From assembly GCA_045128635.1 (NCBI GenBank), contig JBGVRS010000066.1, positions 44,639 to 108,638 on the forward strand: a DNA stretch of 64,000 bases, written 5' to 3'. This stretch comes from HGM12587 sp045128635. Lineage in GTDB: Bacteria > Bacillota > Clostridia > Lachnospirales > Lachnospiraceae. The notes beneath the pieces were generated by a model that worked only from the letters and a program-made list of their open reading frames with translations, did not search any database and was not told the origin of the DNA. Below, piece after piece: positions 15,644-23,926 of this stretch (positions are counted from its first letter, which is position 1; each line of letters starts with the position of its first letter). Both the position numbers and the translations under genes were made by a program.

Positions 15644-16486
15644 ATGAAGTTAGAACAAGTGCTTTTATTTAAGAACATTCTGCTCATCATGCTGCCTGTC
15701 CTTTTGGTCATCATCGTTATGAACATTGACTGGAAAGAAAATCTTTCAAAAGCAGGGGAATCAGGAGCAGATTTCGTAGGAAGGATCTTAAAGAAATCCA
15801 AGTTGAATTATTTTAATTTTCACAGTATTCAGAAGTTTCTAAAGACAAGAGGCGCTGTATACATGTTTGGAGAAATGGCAACTCCAGTAACATTTCTGCT
15901 GGTAAAACTGCTGGCATTCCTGCTGCTGTTTATGGTAGGGATTTCGTTTGACAGTATTCCGACAGGTCTGATCCTTGGTGTGCTCGGCTTCTTTATGCCG
16001 GATATTCTTCTGAATGTATCAAACAGTATGGATAACGACACCATGCTTTCGGATATCAAATGTATTTACGATACATTGAGAATACAGACAAAAGCAGGTG
16101 TGTTTTTATCTGCTTCTCTTTGCGAGTGTTATCTAGCAGTAAGAAACAGAAGATTAAAAAGTGCCCTTCTTGAACTGACCAATGACATCAGTACGAGAAG
16201 GGAGATCGATGATGCATTAGAGAGATTTAATGAAAAATTCGATTTTGGACAGATCGATATCTTCTGCATAGTCATCAGACAGTCCATGGAAAGTGGACGC
16301 AGTGTAAAAGTCCTGGAAGATCTGTCACTGCAGATGAATGATCTGCAGCGTGCGATCAACATGAAGGAAAAAGAAGCTCTGGACCGAAAGGTTCAGGTCA
16401 TTGAATTAATGCTGTTTATCGGGCTGCTTGCAGTTACGGTATACAGTCTTGGCGTAGAAGTCATATCATCTGCTCTAATCTTTTAA
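15644..16486 (+). CDS. tadC: Tad pilus platform protein, TadC-like
   Basis: 280 residues; AAGGAGG before the ATG, 11 bp after tadB. Membrane helices at about 8-27, 83-120 and a C-terminal one at 257-277. A cytoplasmic helical domain (IRQSMESGRSVKVLEDLSLQMNDLQRAINMKEKEALDRKVQ) is typical of T2SSF/TadC proteins. Works with TadB as platform for pilin extrusion. Confidence 0.82.
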   Translation: MKLEQVLLFKNILLIMLPVLLVIIVMNIDWKENLSKAGESGADFVGRILKKSKLNYFNFHSIQKFLKTRGAVYMFGEMATPVTFLLVKLLAFLLLFMVGISFDSIPTGLILGVLGFFMPDILLNVSNSMDNDTMLSDIKCIYDTLRIQTKAGVFLSASLCECYLAVRNRRLKSALLELTNDISTRREIDDALERFNEKFDFGQIDIFCIVIRQSMESGRSVKVLEDLSLQMNDLQRAINMKEKEALDRKVQVIELMLFIGLLAVTVYSLGVEVISSALIF

Positions 16487-16560
16487 GGTATGAACCCAGT
16501 GCACAGGGAAACTATACAACAATATTTATTAATCAAAAAGAAAGATGAGGAAAAAAGAAC

Positions 16561-16776
16561 ATGAAAAATTTAATTAACAAAGCAAAAAACAAAGTACAGG
16601 AAATGAAAGCAGCAGTGATGGCAAAAGATAACGGTGGCAAGGAGATCATCGTGGAATTAGGACTTGCAGCAATCGCAGTAGCTCTTCTTATGGTATATAG
16701 AACAGAGATCAATGGTCTTGTTACTGGCATCATGAGTCAGGCAACTACTACAATCGGTAACCTGTTTACAATCTAA
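16561..16776 (+). CDS. Small Flp-type major pilin candidate
   Basis: 71 residues. A basic N-terminal leader (MKNLINKAKNKVQEMKAAVMAKDNGG) is followed by a charged-then-hydrophobic segment KEIIVELGLAAIAVALLMVY, the shape of class III prepilins. The Glu residues fall at +2 and +6 if cleavage is after the GG, not the usual +5, so the processing site is unsure. It lies between tadC and the TadE/F-like genes. A terminator-like hairpin directly after it (16786-16814) would favour excess pilin mRNA. Confidence 0.75.
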   Translation: MKNLINKAKNKVQEMKAAVMAKDNGGKEIIVELGLAAIAVALLMVYRTEINGLVTGIMSQATTTIGNLFTI

Positions 16777-16785
16777 TTATATTGC

Positions 16786-16814
16786 GGCACCGGAGTATTC
16801 CGGTGCCCTTTTTT
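16786..16814 (+). terminator. Attenuator hairpin behind the pilin gene
   Basis: Perfect 9-bp GC-rich stem GGCACCGGA / TCCGGTGCC (16786-16794, 16799-16807), 4-nt loop, then a T run. It lies inside the operon only 10 bp after the pilin stop, and the next start codon is 22 bp beyond. Partial termination here would yield more pilin than downstream products. Confidence 0.85.
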
Positions 16815-16835
16815 GAATGGAAGGAGGATGGCTGG

Positions 16836-17240
16836 ATGAAGAAAGACAAAGGAAACATTATGAGTATTTTTCCGGGAGTGTTCACAATCGTTGCAGTAGC
16901 CATGATGCTCGTATTCTATATCGGTTGGATGGGAAATGTGGCTAAAAATGATGAGGTCAGACAGGTCGGAAGAGAATACATTCTTGCAATGGAAACAGAA
17001 GGTCGGATGTCAAGCTCTATGGAATCAGCCATGCGTTCAGAACTTTCTGCAAAGGGGCTGAAAAACATTGACTTAAGTGGTACAACGACCAGCGATGTGG
17101 GGTATGGAAATGAGATTTTTCTATGTGTCAAAGGCGACCTGGAAGTTGAGACCTATTCTACCAATGGTTTTTTCAGACTTGTAAGAGGCAGTGATACCAT
17201 CCCGATTGAGATCAGGCTTGCTTCTACTGCAAAGCATTAG
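16836..17240 (+). CDS. TadE-like pseudopilin
   Basis: 134 residues from ATG 16836, 7 nt after AAGGAGG (an in-frame ATG 54 bp upstream would run through the attenuator). A short basic leader MKKDKGNIM precedes a membrane helix (about residues 10-32). The exported domain (VRQVGREYILAMETEG and beta-rich C-terminus) resembles TadE minor pilins of Firmicutes. Probably a minor pilin cleaved by the prepilin peptidase at 20753-21388. Confidence 0.75.
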   Translation: MKKDKGNIMSIFPGVFTIVAVAMMLVFYIGWMGNVAKNDEVRQVGREYILAMETEGRMSSSMESAMRSELSAKGLKNIDLSGTTTSDVGYGNEIFLCVKGDLEVETYSTNGFFRLVRGSDTIPIEIRLASTAKH

Positions 17241-17249
17241 GAGGCTGTC

Positions 17250-17801
17250 ATGAAGATGAAAAAAGATAAAGGTGCGATTGAATACAGTATGAGCATCATT
17301 TTACTGATAATCAGTGTTCTCCTGATCCTGTTCTGTTTCAGAATCCGTAGTGCCAGGGTTGAAAAAGCGTATCTCGAAGACGGTCTGGCATCTGCAAATC
17401 TTGCAGCGGCAGTTGTCGATACGGACATCTATGGAGAAACAGAGAAGCTTATTATTTCAGATACAAGCGGAGCGTATGAACGTTTTAAAAAGTCGTTAAA
17501 GACCAATCTGAATCTGGACGATCATTATATGCCGGAAAATACATTTCTGATGGAGAATCCGGTAGAGATATTGGAATTTCGTGTCTATAACGTAGATGAA
17601 GATATGGTTACGTGTACAGTCTACGATGAGCATGGTTCAAGAAGTACAGAAAGTTCAAGTTTGTCCTATACAGTGACACCGGATGGAACAGAAGTAGAAT
17701 CAACGACCATATACAGCAAGATTGAATTTGATGTAAAAGGGTTTCTAAGCCAAAGGAATCGTCTGACACTGGAGAACAGTGTGGATATAGTGAAAAACTA
17801 A
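17250..17801 (+). CDS. TadE/TadF-like pseudopilin
   Basis: 183 residues. Leader MKMKKDKG, then AIEYSMSIILLIISVLLILFCF: a prepilin-like G|AIEYS junction and one N-terminal helix, then an exported domain with Asp/Glu-rich strands. It starts 9 bp after the preceding gene. It resembles DUF4320/TadE-like proteins seen in the same operons. Expected minor pilin. Confidence 0.72.
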   Translation: MKMKKDKGAIEYSMSIILLIISVLLILFCFRIRSARVEKAYLEDGLASANLAAAVVDTDIYGETEKLIISDTSGAYERFKKSLKTNLNLDDHYMPENTFLMENPVEILEFRVYNVDEDMVTCTVYDEHGSRSTESSSLSYTVTPDGTEVESTTIYSKIEFDVKGFLSQRNRLTLENSVDIVKN

Positions 17802-17815
17802 TGGAGGAAAATTGA

Positions 17816-18496
17816 ATGTTTAAAAAGAAAAATAAAGATGCCGGAACTTCTACAGGAAAGAAAGGCGTTGTATGGAAGCTTTTTGGAAGCTTTTTTGTTG
17901 CGGCAGCATTATTTGGAGTACTCATTGGGATTGAAAAAAATATCCTGAGTGACTATGCGAAAGAAACTGCGGTCCTTTGTAAGATGGACATTCCAAAGGG
18001 AACAAAGATTACGGAAGAAAATGTAGACCAGTATTTCTATTCCTATGAAGTAGATGCTGCGATGGTAAATGGCGGCTGTATCAAAGATAAAAAAGAACTG
18101 ATTGATACTGTAGCTGTCAGAAATTTATCTGCACACGAAATTGTCAGAGAAGGTGCCTGTACAAAAGAAGCAGAAATCTATAACAGATATCATGATCCGG
18201 TAGAAGCTTCTGTGGAAGCAAATGAAGCAGGAGATATTGTAAGCGGTACGATCCGAAAAGGGGATCATGTTGATATTGCCGTAGTCAATAAAGATACTCT
18301 GGAATATGATCTGATGCTGAAAAATGTCTATGTATTGGGAGCATATACAAGTACCGGGGAAGCAGTTGTTGATGGAATGGAAGGAACAGCAGCGACCATG
18401 CTGACCATTGTAGAAGAAAAGAATAATCTTGCCTTATTTTATTCTGCAAGAGAGACCGGAAATGTCATTGTAACAAAGCTTGATCCGGAAAAATAG
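17816..18496 (+). CDS. CpaB/RcpC-like SAF-domain pilus assembly protein
   Basis: 226 residues. N-terminal membrane anchor at about 17-38 (VVWKLFGSFFVAAALFGVLIGIE), then a SAF domain: VLCKMDIPKGTKITEENVDQYF at about 48-70 and AVRNLSAHEIVREGA near 100-115. The C-terminal part (IRKGDHVDIAVVNKDTLEYDLMLKNVYVLG) matches the RcpC/CpaB fold. SAF domains in this family are thought to bind glycans or peptidoglycan. Fifteen bp after the previous gene, GGAGG site. Confidence 0.82.
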   Translation: MFKKKNKDAGTSTGKKGVVWKLFGSFFVAAALFGVLIGIEKNILSDYAKETAVLCKMDIPKGTKITEENVDQYFYSYEVDAAMVNGGCIKDKKELIDTVAVRNLSAHEIVREGACTKEAEIYNRYHDPVEASVEANEAGDIVSGTIRKGDHVDIAVVNKDTLEYDLMLKNVYVLGAYTSTGEAVVDGMEGTAATMLTIVEEKNNLALFYSARETGNVIVTKLDPEK

Positions 18497-18512
18497 AAGG
18501 GATGTGTGAAGC

Positions 18513-20756
18513 ATGAAAAAGTTTATTTGGCTGATGCTTACTGCAGTATTGATGCTCACACCGATGACGGCAATTGCAGCGGAAAGTACCTATCCTCTGC
18601 AATATGTGAATGCTGCAGAAGAAAACAATTTCTCAGATGCCCTTTATGATACAGAACATTCTCCAGTCGTAGACTGGACAGATGCAGTGGTTTGGGAATT
18701 GTCAGAGGATGTTCCCAAACTGGAGGATGTGGACTGGAAAGCGTTATCTGATGAGGAACTGACAGAAGTCATTAACTATAGTACCTATGAAGAAGTCGGA
18801 TGGTTTTTACTGGGATTATCCGATGATGACTTAGAAGAAATCCTTACTCGTGATACAACACTTATTTATCCGATCTACACATTTAAGGATACCGGGGAAA
18901 TAACCCTAGATGAATCTGGTGAAGAGGTTCCGGTTCAGGAGCAGGGAATCCTTGCAGAGCATTACTTCGAACATGCGATCAGCAGTGTTATGTGTACCTT
19001 TAAATGGGAAGATGCCACTGGAACCTATAAAGGAACTGCAGATGGATATTTTTATTTCCGCATCAAACAGGACGGAACAAAGACCACGGATCTGACAGTC
19101 AGAGTCTATGATGTAACTGCAGGTCAGGGAACCGTATCGGACTATGAGATTTCCGGGACTTATGGAAGCTGGAAGACAACTTCTGTAAAATCAGAGAAGG
19201 AAAATAAGCAATGGGCGGGTATCGTTCTGAATGGAAAATACACAAAACCGGCACATTATTACACTTTGTGGTCGATTTCAGGAAGTGGCGGACTGGGAAG
19301 ATACGACCCATGGAACAGTAGCTATACGGATTACACTCTTGACTATACCCATTCTTCCTCGAATGTGACAGATACAGTCAGGATTCAGGTCAATGGATGC
19401 AACGCTGGAATGGTAGACGGATTCTCCGGTCATTATAAAGGAACAATCGATCTTGTAAAGTATAATAATGCATTAAAGATCAATCCAAACGGTGGAAGCC
19501 ATGAAGGGAAGACATCTGCTTATCAGCTATCAAGTAAAGTATGTAAAAGTACGACTACAGTAACTAATCCAACAAGGGGAGGATATGAATTTACCGGATG
19601 GACGTTATCGAATGGTTCTGGAGCCGCAGGTTCCCTTTCTGGTACAACATTTACACATTGTAATAAAGGAGCCAAGTTCTCGACAGATACGGATGTTTAT
19701 TCTAAGACAACCGTTACCACAACGCTGACCGCAAACTGGGTGGCAAAGGATTATCCGTATGAAGTGCGCCATTATAAACAGCTTGCAGATGGTACTTATC
19801 CGGCCACGCCGGATGAAACTGAAACAGGCGTAGCTGGAAATGACAGCTCTTTTACAGGTCCGTTAAAAAGTTATCCGGGGTACATTGCTCCGAAAGCACA
19901 GACGATTACCATTGGCAGTGGTAACAATATCATTTCCTATTATTATCAGAGAAACAGTTTTGACCTGACGGTAGATCCGAATGGTGGAACATGGAGAGGG
20001 AATACAGCACCGACATCATTGACAATCCTGACAGACGAATCAGAAATCATTGCAGACCCAATCCCGCCAGTAGGAGCAAATGTGACACTGCATTATCATG
20101 ACGATGATGAAAAAGTTGTAACGGAAGAAGTCAGGAGCCAGTTCAGCCACTGGGAAAAATCCGGCGGTGGAACTTTTGATGCTGCAACAAAGAAATTTAC
20201 ATCAGGAAATGGGAATGCATCATTAACTGCAAAGTATACAGGCGGTTCCATCACACTTCCGGTTCTTTCAAGAGAACATTATACGTTCATGGGATGGGAT
20301 ACAGACCCGGATATCGATCCTGATACAGAGACACCGGATTATCAGCCGGGAGCGACTGTTCCAGTGAACAGTGATATGGAACTTCATGCCATCTGGAAAG
20401 TAAATTTTGAGTTGGATGCATATATCGAAAGAGTGCTCTCACCACATGATCCAGTCTTTGAAAATGGCGAGATGGGTGTGCTGAAAGTATCGCTGGTCGG
20501 ATTTGTCAATAAAGTGGAAGTAACATTTCCTTATGAGATGAGCAGATACGATGACACTTTATCAACGACTCATACTCTGACACCAAAGCTTGTAGATGAT
20601 GTGACACAGGAATTTTATGTGCCATTGTATTCTGCAGAAGATGGCTACAGAGTAACAGTTACAGCTTATAACGAGGAAGGAGAAAGTCTGACAGTTTATC
20701 CGAATCTGACAATTGTGGGCAGTATTTTGGATGATTTCAGGACACGACTTAGATGA
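18513..20756 (+). CDS. Large secreted InlB-repeat surface protein of the pilus operon
   Basis: 747 residues. Signal peptide MKKFIWLMLTAVLMLTPMTAIAA (cleavage near residue 23). The N-terminal domain of about 300 residues has no recognised fold. InlB B-type (Listeria-Bacteroides) repeats follow: INPNGGSHEGKTS with GYEFTGWTLSNG, VDPNGGTWRGNTAP with FSHWEKSGGG, and HYTFMGWDTDPD with ELHAIWKV. A MucBP-like YYYQRN segment lies near 485. There is no LPXTG motif or C-terminal anchor, so attachment would be through the pilus. It overlaps tadV by 4 bp. Likely adhesin or tip component; ligand unknown. Confidence 0.8.
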   Translation: MKKFIWLMLTAVLMLTPMTAIAAESTYPLQYVNAAEENNFSDALYDTEHSPVVDWTDAVVWELSEDVPKLEDVDWKALSDEELTEVINYSTYEEVGWFLLGLSDDDLEEILTRDTTLIYPIYTFKDTGEITLDESGEEVPVQEQGILAEHYFEHAISSVMCTFKWEDATGTYKGTADGYFYFRIKQDGTKTTDLTVRVYDVTAGQGTVSDYEISGTYGSWKTTSVKSEKENKQWAGIVLNGKYTKPAHYYTLWSISGSGGLGRYDPWNSSYTDYTLDYTHSSSNVTDTVRIQVNGCNAGMVDGFSGHYKGTIDLVKYNNALKINPNGGSHEGKTSAYQLSSKVCKSTTTVTNPTRGGYEFTGWTLSNGSGAAGSLSGTTFTHCNKGAKFSTDTDVYSKTTVTTTLTANWVAKDYPYEVRHYKQLADGTYPATPDETETGVAGNDSSFTGPLKSYPGYIAPKAQTITIGSGNNIISYYYQRNSFDLTVDPNGGTWRGNTAPTSLTILTDESEIIADPIPPVGANVTLHYHDDDEKVVTEEVRSQFSHWEKSGGGTFDAATKKFTSGNGNASLTAKYTGGSITLPVLSREHYTFMGWDTDPDIDPDTETPDYQPGATVPVNSDMELHAIWKVNFELDAYIERVLSPHDPVFENGEMGVLKVSLVGFVNKVEVTFPYEMSRYDDTLSTTHTLTPKLVDDVTQEFYVPLYSAEDGYRVTVTAYNEEGESLTVYPNLTIVGSILDDFRTRLR

Positions 20757-21388
20757 TCTGGCTGATAATTTTGATAGAGATATGTCTGTTTATAGCGGGC
20801 ATCTATCTTTTGAACAAATATGATAAAGAAGTTGGAATACAGGTGAATAAGAAAGAATATATCGTTATGGGACTGATTTATGCTGCGGTAGAGATCGTTC
20901 TTTTTTCTTTCTATGGCTATGGCAGAGAGTTTGGCTGTCATAGCCTTATTCTTTTTTATCTGATATTTGCAGCTTACATTGATCAAAAGACAAAACGGGT
21001 TTACCGGATTGGCAGCATTGCATTTATTCTGCTCTCAGTAGGTCTGTTTATAGCTGTCAAGGATATGAGTGTGTATGAAAGAGTGGAACGAACCATCTGC
21101 ATTCTGATATTTTCCATGATTGTCATCATGCAGGGAACACTTGGCTGGATGGGCTGGGGAGATGTGCTGACTTATATCGGCGTATTTTTGGGGCTTGGAT
21201 CATGGAAATATGAGTGCATGACATTGGAACTGTTGGCAGTATATATGTTGCTTGCGAATATGTTGTTTCTGATATTCAATATCCGGAACTTTAACTGGAA
21301 GAAAAAAACGATGAAAGAGGAAGTTGCCTTTTTACCTGCGATGGCTGTTGCTATGGGAAGTATGCTTTTGGGGGTGAACATTGGATAA
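20753..21388 (+). CDS. tadV: Type IV prepilin peptidase (TadV/CpaA type)
   Basis: 211 residues, mostly membrane helices. The two A24 peptidase aspartates are visible: AAYIDQKTKRVYR (about residue 79) and the G-x-G-D box GWMGWGDVLTYIGVFLG (about residue 144). No N-methylase domain, as usual for TadV/CpaA. It starts at ATG 20753 overlapping the adhesin stop. It would cleave the pilin and pseudopilins encoded upstream. Confidence 0.9.
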   Translation: MIWLIILIEICLFIAGIYLLNKYDKEVGIQVNKKEYIVMGLIYAAVEIVLFSFYGYGREFGCHSLILFYLIFAAYIDQKTKRVYRIGSIAFILLSVGLFIAVKDMSVYERVERTICILIFSMIVIMQGTLGWMGWGDVLTYIGVFLGLGSWKYECMTLELLAVYMLLANMLFLIFNIRNFNWKKKTMKEEVAFLPAMAVAMGSMLLGVNIG

Positions 21389-21758
21389 AGAAATGAAAAT
21401 AAAAAGAGGAAATATTCTGTATGTTAATATGAGCGATGAATATGAAGGAAGCATACAAGGTGGAATGCGTCCGGTAATAGTGGTTAGCAATAATCAGGCA
21501 AATAAGCATAGTCCTGTGATTACTGTGGTACCATTAACTTCCAGAACTTATAAAAAGAAGTATCTTCCTACGCATGTGCTGATTAAAGAAGAACATTGTC
21601 CTGGTCTCGGAAGGGACAGCGTGGCATTATGTGAACAGATTTTGCCATTAGATCGTAAGGACATCATAGAGTACGTGGGAGAAGTTGATAAAAAAATGAT
21701 GAAGAAGATTACAAAAGCAGTCCAGATTCAGGTGGGAGTTTATGAAGAATATAATTGA
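21381..21758 (+). CDS. MazF/PemK-family endoribonuclease toxin-like protein
   Basis: 125 residues from TTG 21381 (121 from ATG 21393, which gives the more usual MKIKRGNI start). MazF fold signature: IKRGNILYVN, GGMRPVIVVSNNQANKHSPVITVVPLTS at about 30-55, and VALCEQILPLDRKDI near 88-100. These proteins cut mRNA at short motifs. No MazE-like antitoxin lies upstream; the next gene (21911-22147) is not clearly an antitoxin. It overlaps the end of tadV, so it appears co-transcribed with the pilus operon, which is unusual. It might stabilise the element. Confidence 0.85.
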   Translation: MDKEMKIKRGNILYVNMSDEYEGSIQGGMRPVIVVSNNQANKHSPVITVVPLTSRTYKKKYLPTHVLIKEEHCPGLGRDSVALCEQILPLDRKDIIEYVGEVDKKMMKKITKAVQIQVGVYEEYN

Positions 21759-21910
21759 TGAACTGTAAAAACAGATAATAAGTAAATGAATATAGCTGGG
21801 CGGAACGTCCGGCTTTTACATATTTGCATGATGGGAGGTGTGTACATAGGCAGAATTTGAGGTCATAGGACAATCTGCTGATGGAATAAGATAGGAAGGA
21901 GCAGAGGTCT

Positions 21911-22147
21911 ATGGTACAGGAATCGAATAGAATGGAAGAGAAATTATGGGATATAGAATCTGTGAAGATTGAGAAAAATCTGCCTGTAGGAGAAAAACTA
22001 AGAAGAGCTGCTGATTATATAAAAGAAGACTCTTTTGCACATTTAAATGAAGGGTATGTTGTAAGGGTTCATTTTGGAAAAGAAAATTATTCAGCAACGG
22101 ATGCAGTCAAACATTATTTAAAGCAGATTGCCCAGCTAAAATATTAA
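21911..22147 (+). CDS. Small protein of unknown function next to recombinases
   Basis: 78 residues; an AGGAGCAGAGG site precedes the ATG. Composition is Glu/Lys-rich. The tail reads VRVHFGKENYSATDAVKHYLKQIA. It resembles the DUF6870-type small proteins I associate with serine-recombinase elements, but this is from memory. It could be an antitoxin for the MazF-like protein or a recombination accessory; neither is supported by a motif. Confidence 0.6.
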   Translation: MVQESNRMEEKLWDIESVKIEKNLPVGEKLRRAADYIKEDSFAHLNEGYVVRVHFGKENYSATDAVKHYLKQIAQLKY

Positions 22148-22270
22148 AATGACTCGACAGAAAGAAAAAGTTATGTTAATCTGAAGTCGGGACGAATAGC
22201 GGATTTCTGACTTTAATCGTATGTTTGTGAATTTTTATGCTAACGAGATTAAAGTGAGGAGTGATGCAAA

Positions 22271-23926
22271 ATGAGTAAGAAAAATATTTATGATACTGCC
22301 CTCTATCTGCGTCTTTCCAGAGATGACACAGATATTGATGGCAAAACAAAAACAGAAAGTAACAGTATCAGCAGTCAGCGTGATTTGTTGAGAGCATATG
22401 TTAAGAGTCACGAGGATTTGCAGATTTTTGATATTTATATTGATGATGGCTATTCAGGAGCAGATTTCAAAAGACCAGAGTTTGAAAGGATGATGGAAGA
22501 CATCCGAGCAGGCAAAGTGAATTGTGTCATCGTAAAAGATTTATCGAGATTTGGACGAGATTATATAGAAGCCGGGCGGTTTATTCAGAAAACCTTCCCG
22601 GCTTTTCATGTGCGATTTATTGCGGTAACGGATAACTATGACAGTTTATCAGCGGACACAACAAATTCTACACTGGTGCTTCCGATAAAAAACTTTGTGA
22701 ATGACAGTTATTGCAGGGATATCAGTGTGAAGGTCAAGGCACATCAAAAAGTGAAACGTCTGGAAGGCAAGTGCATATCAGCCTTTACGGTATACGGTTA
22801 TCTGAAAAGCCCGAATGATAAAAATCAACTTATCATAGATGAATATGCGGCAGATGTGGTGAGAAAGATTTTCTCATGGAAAATTGCAGGTATGAGTTTG
22901 GGGGCGATTGCAAAAAGGTTGAATGATCTTGGAATCCTATCGCCAATGGAATATAAAAAATCATTGGGGATTAAATTTTCAACTGGTTTTGAAAGTGCAG
23001 GCACAGCGAAATGGGCGGCAGCATCGGTCAAAAGAATCTTGATCAACCGTGTGTATATTGGTTATATGGAACAGGGAAAACAGGAAAAAATAAGTTACAA
23101 GGTGAATAAACGGATTGTAAAGCCGGAACATGAATGGATACAGGTAAAGAATACCCATGAGGCAATTATTTCCGAAACAGATTTCAAGGTAGTACAGGAG
23201 CTGTTAAAGTTTGATGGAAGGACATCTGCTGATACAACTACTGCTAATCTATTCAGCGGGATTTTGATGTGTGCAGACTGTAAAACACCGATGATTAAAC
23301 GTGTCAACACTTATAAAGGAAAGAAAAAAGTCTTTTATATTTGCCAGACAAAGAATAAATCTTTAGGATGTACTCGTCACAGCATAGAAGAAGACGTTTT
23401 GAAGAAGATTTTGCTAGGAGAGATAAAAACATGGATTGACCTGATGGCATCATACGCTGAAATTATGGATGTTATGGATGAAATGAATATAAGCTATGAA
23501 CAGGTAGTAGAGTATGATTCCCAAATTGGCATATTAAGAAACGAATACAACAAATATTACGGACTGAAAAGCGGACTGTTGTCAGATTTAAAGGAGGGAC
23601 TGATAGATAAGGAAGAATTTGATGAGTTTCATAGTCTTTATACGAAAAAATGCGAGGAACTGGATCGGGCAATTAGTAATCAGAAGGTGCTTATAAAGCA
23701 AATGTTCCAGAACGGAGTTGCTGCTAAAGTGCAGTTAGACAAATATAGAGAGACGAAAGACTTGGGAGAATTGACAAGGGAGTTGTTGGTAACAATGGTC
23801 AGCAAAGTATATGTCCACGAAGGAAAAGAGTTGGATATTGTTTTTCGATTTTCCAATGAAATGGAGAAATTAAAAAGTATTCATCAAATGGTTCAAAATG
23901 ATGTTTTGAAGTGTGAGGTGGTATAA
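22271..23926 (+). CDS. Large serine recombinase 1
   Basis: 551 residues. N-terminal resolvase domain with catalytic Ser16 in YLRLSRDD, then DIYIDDGYSGADFKRPEFERM and VKDLSRFGRDYIEAG. Recombinase domain about 165-300. Zinc ribbon CADC ... C near 335-375. Coiled-coil segment about 395-485. The following gene begins 1 bp after its stop codon. Such large serine recombinases integrate and excise elements at att sites with a 2-bp crossover; three in a row suggest they act together. Confidence 0.95.
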   Translation: MSKKNIYDTALYLRLSRDDTDIDGKTKTESNSISSQRDLLRAYVKSHEDLQIFDIYIDDGYSGADFKRPEFERMMEDIRAGKVNCVIVKDLSRFGRDYIEAGRFIQKTFPAFHVRFIAVTDNYDSLSADTTNSTLVLPIKNFVNDSYCRDISVKVKAHQKVKRLEGKCISAFTVYGYLKSPNDKNQLIIDEYAADVVRKIFSWKIAGMSLGAIAKRLNDLGILSPMEYKKSLGIKFSTGFESAGTAKWAAASVKRILINRVYIGYMEQGKQEKISYKVNKRIVKPEHEWIQVKNTHEAIISETDFKVVQELLKFDGRTSADTTTANLFSGILMCADCKTPMIKRVNTYKGKKKVFYICQTKNKSLGCTRHSIEEDVLKKILLGEIKTWIDLMASYAEIMDVMDEMNISYEQVVEYDSQIGILRNEYNKYYGLKSGLLSDLKEGLIDKEEFDEFHSLYTKKCEELDRAISNQKVLIKQMFQNGVAAKVQLDKYRETKDLGELTRELLVTMVSKVYVHEGKELDIVFRFSNEMEKLKSIHQMVQNDVLKCEVV

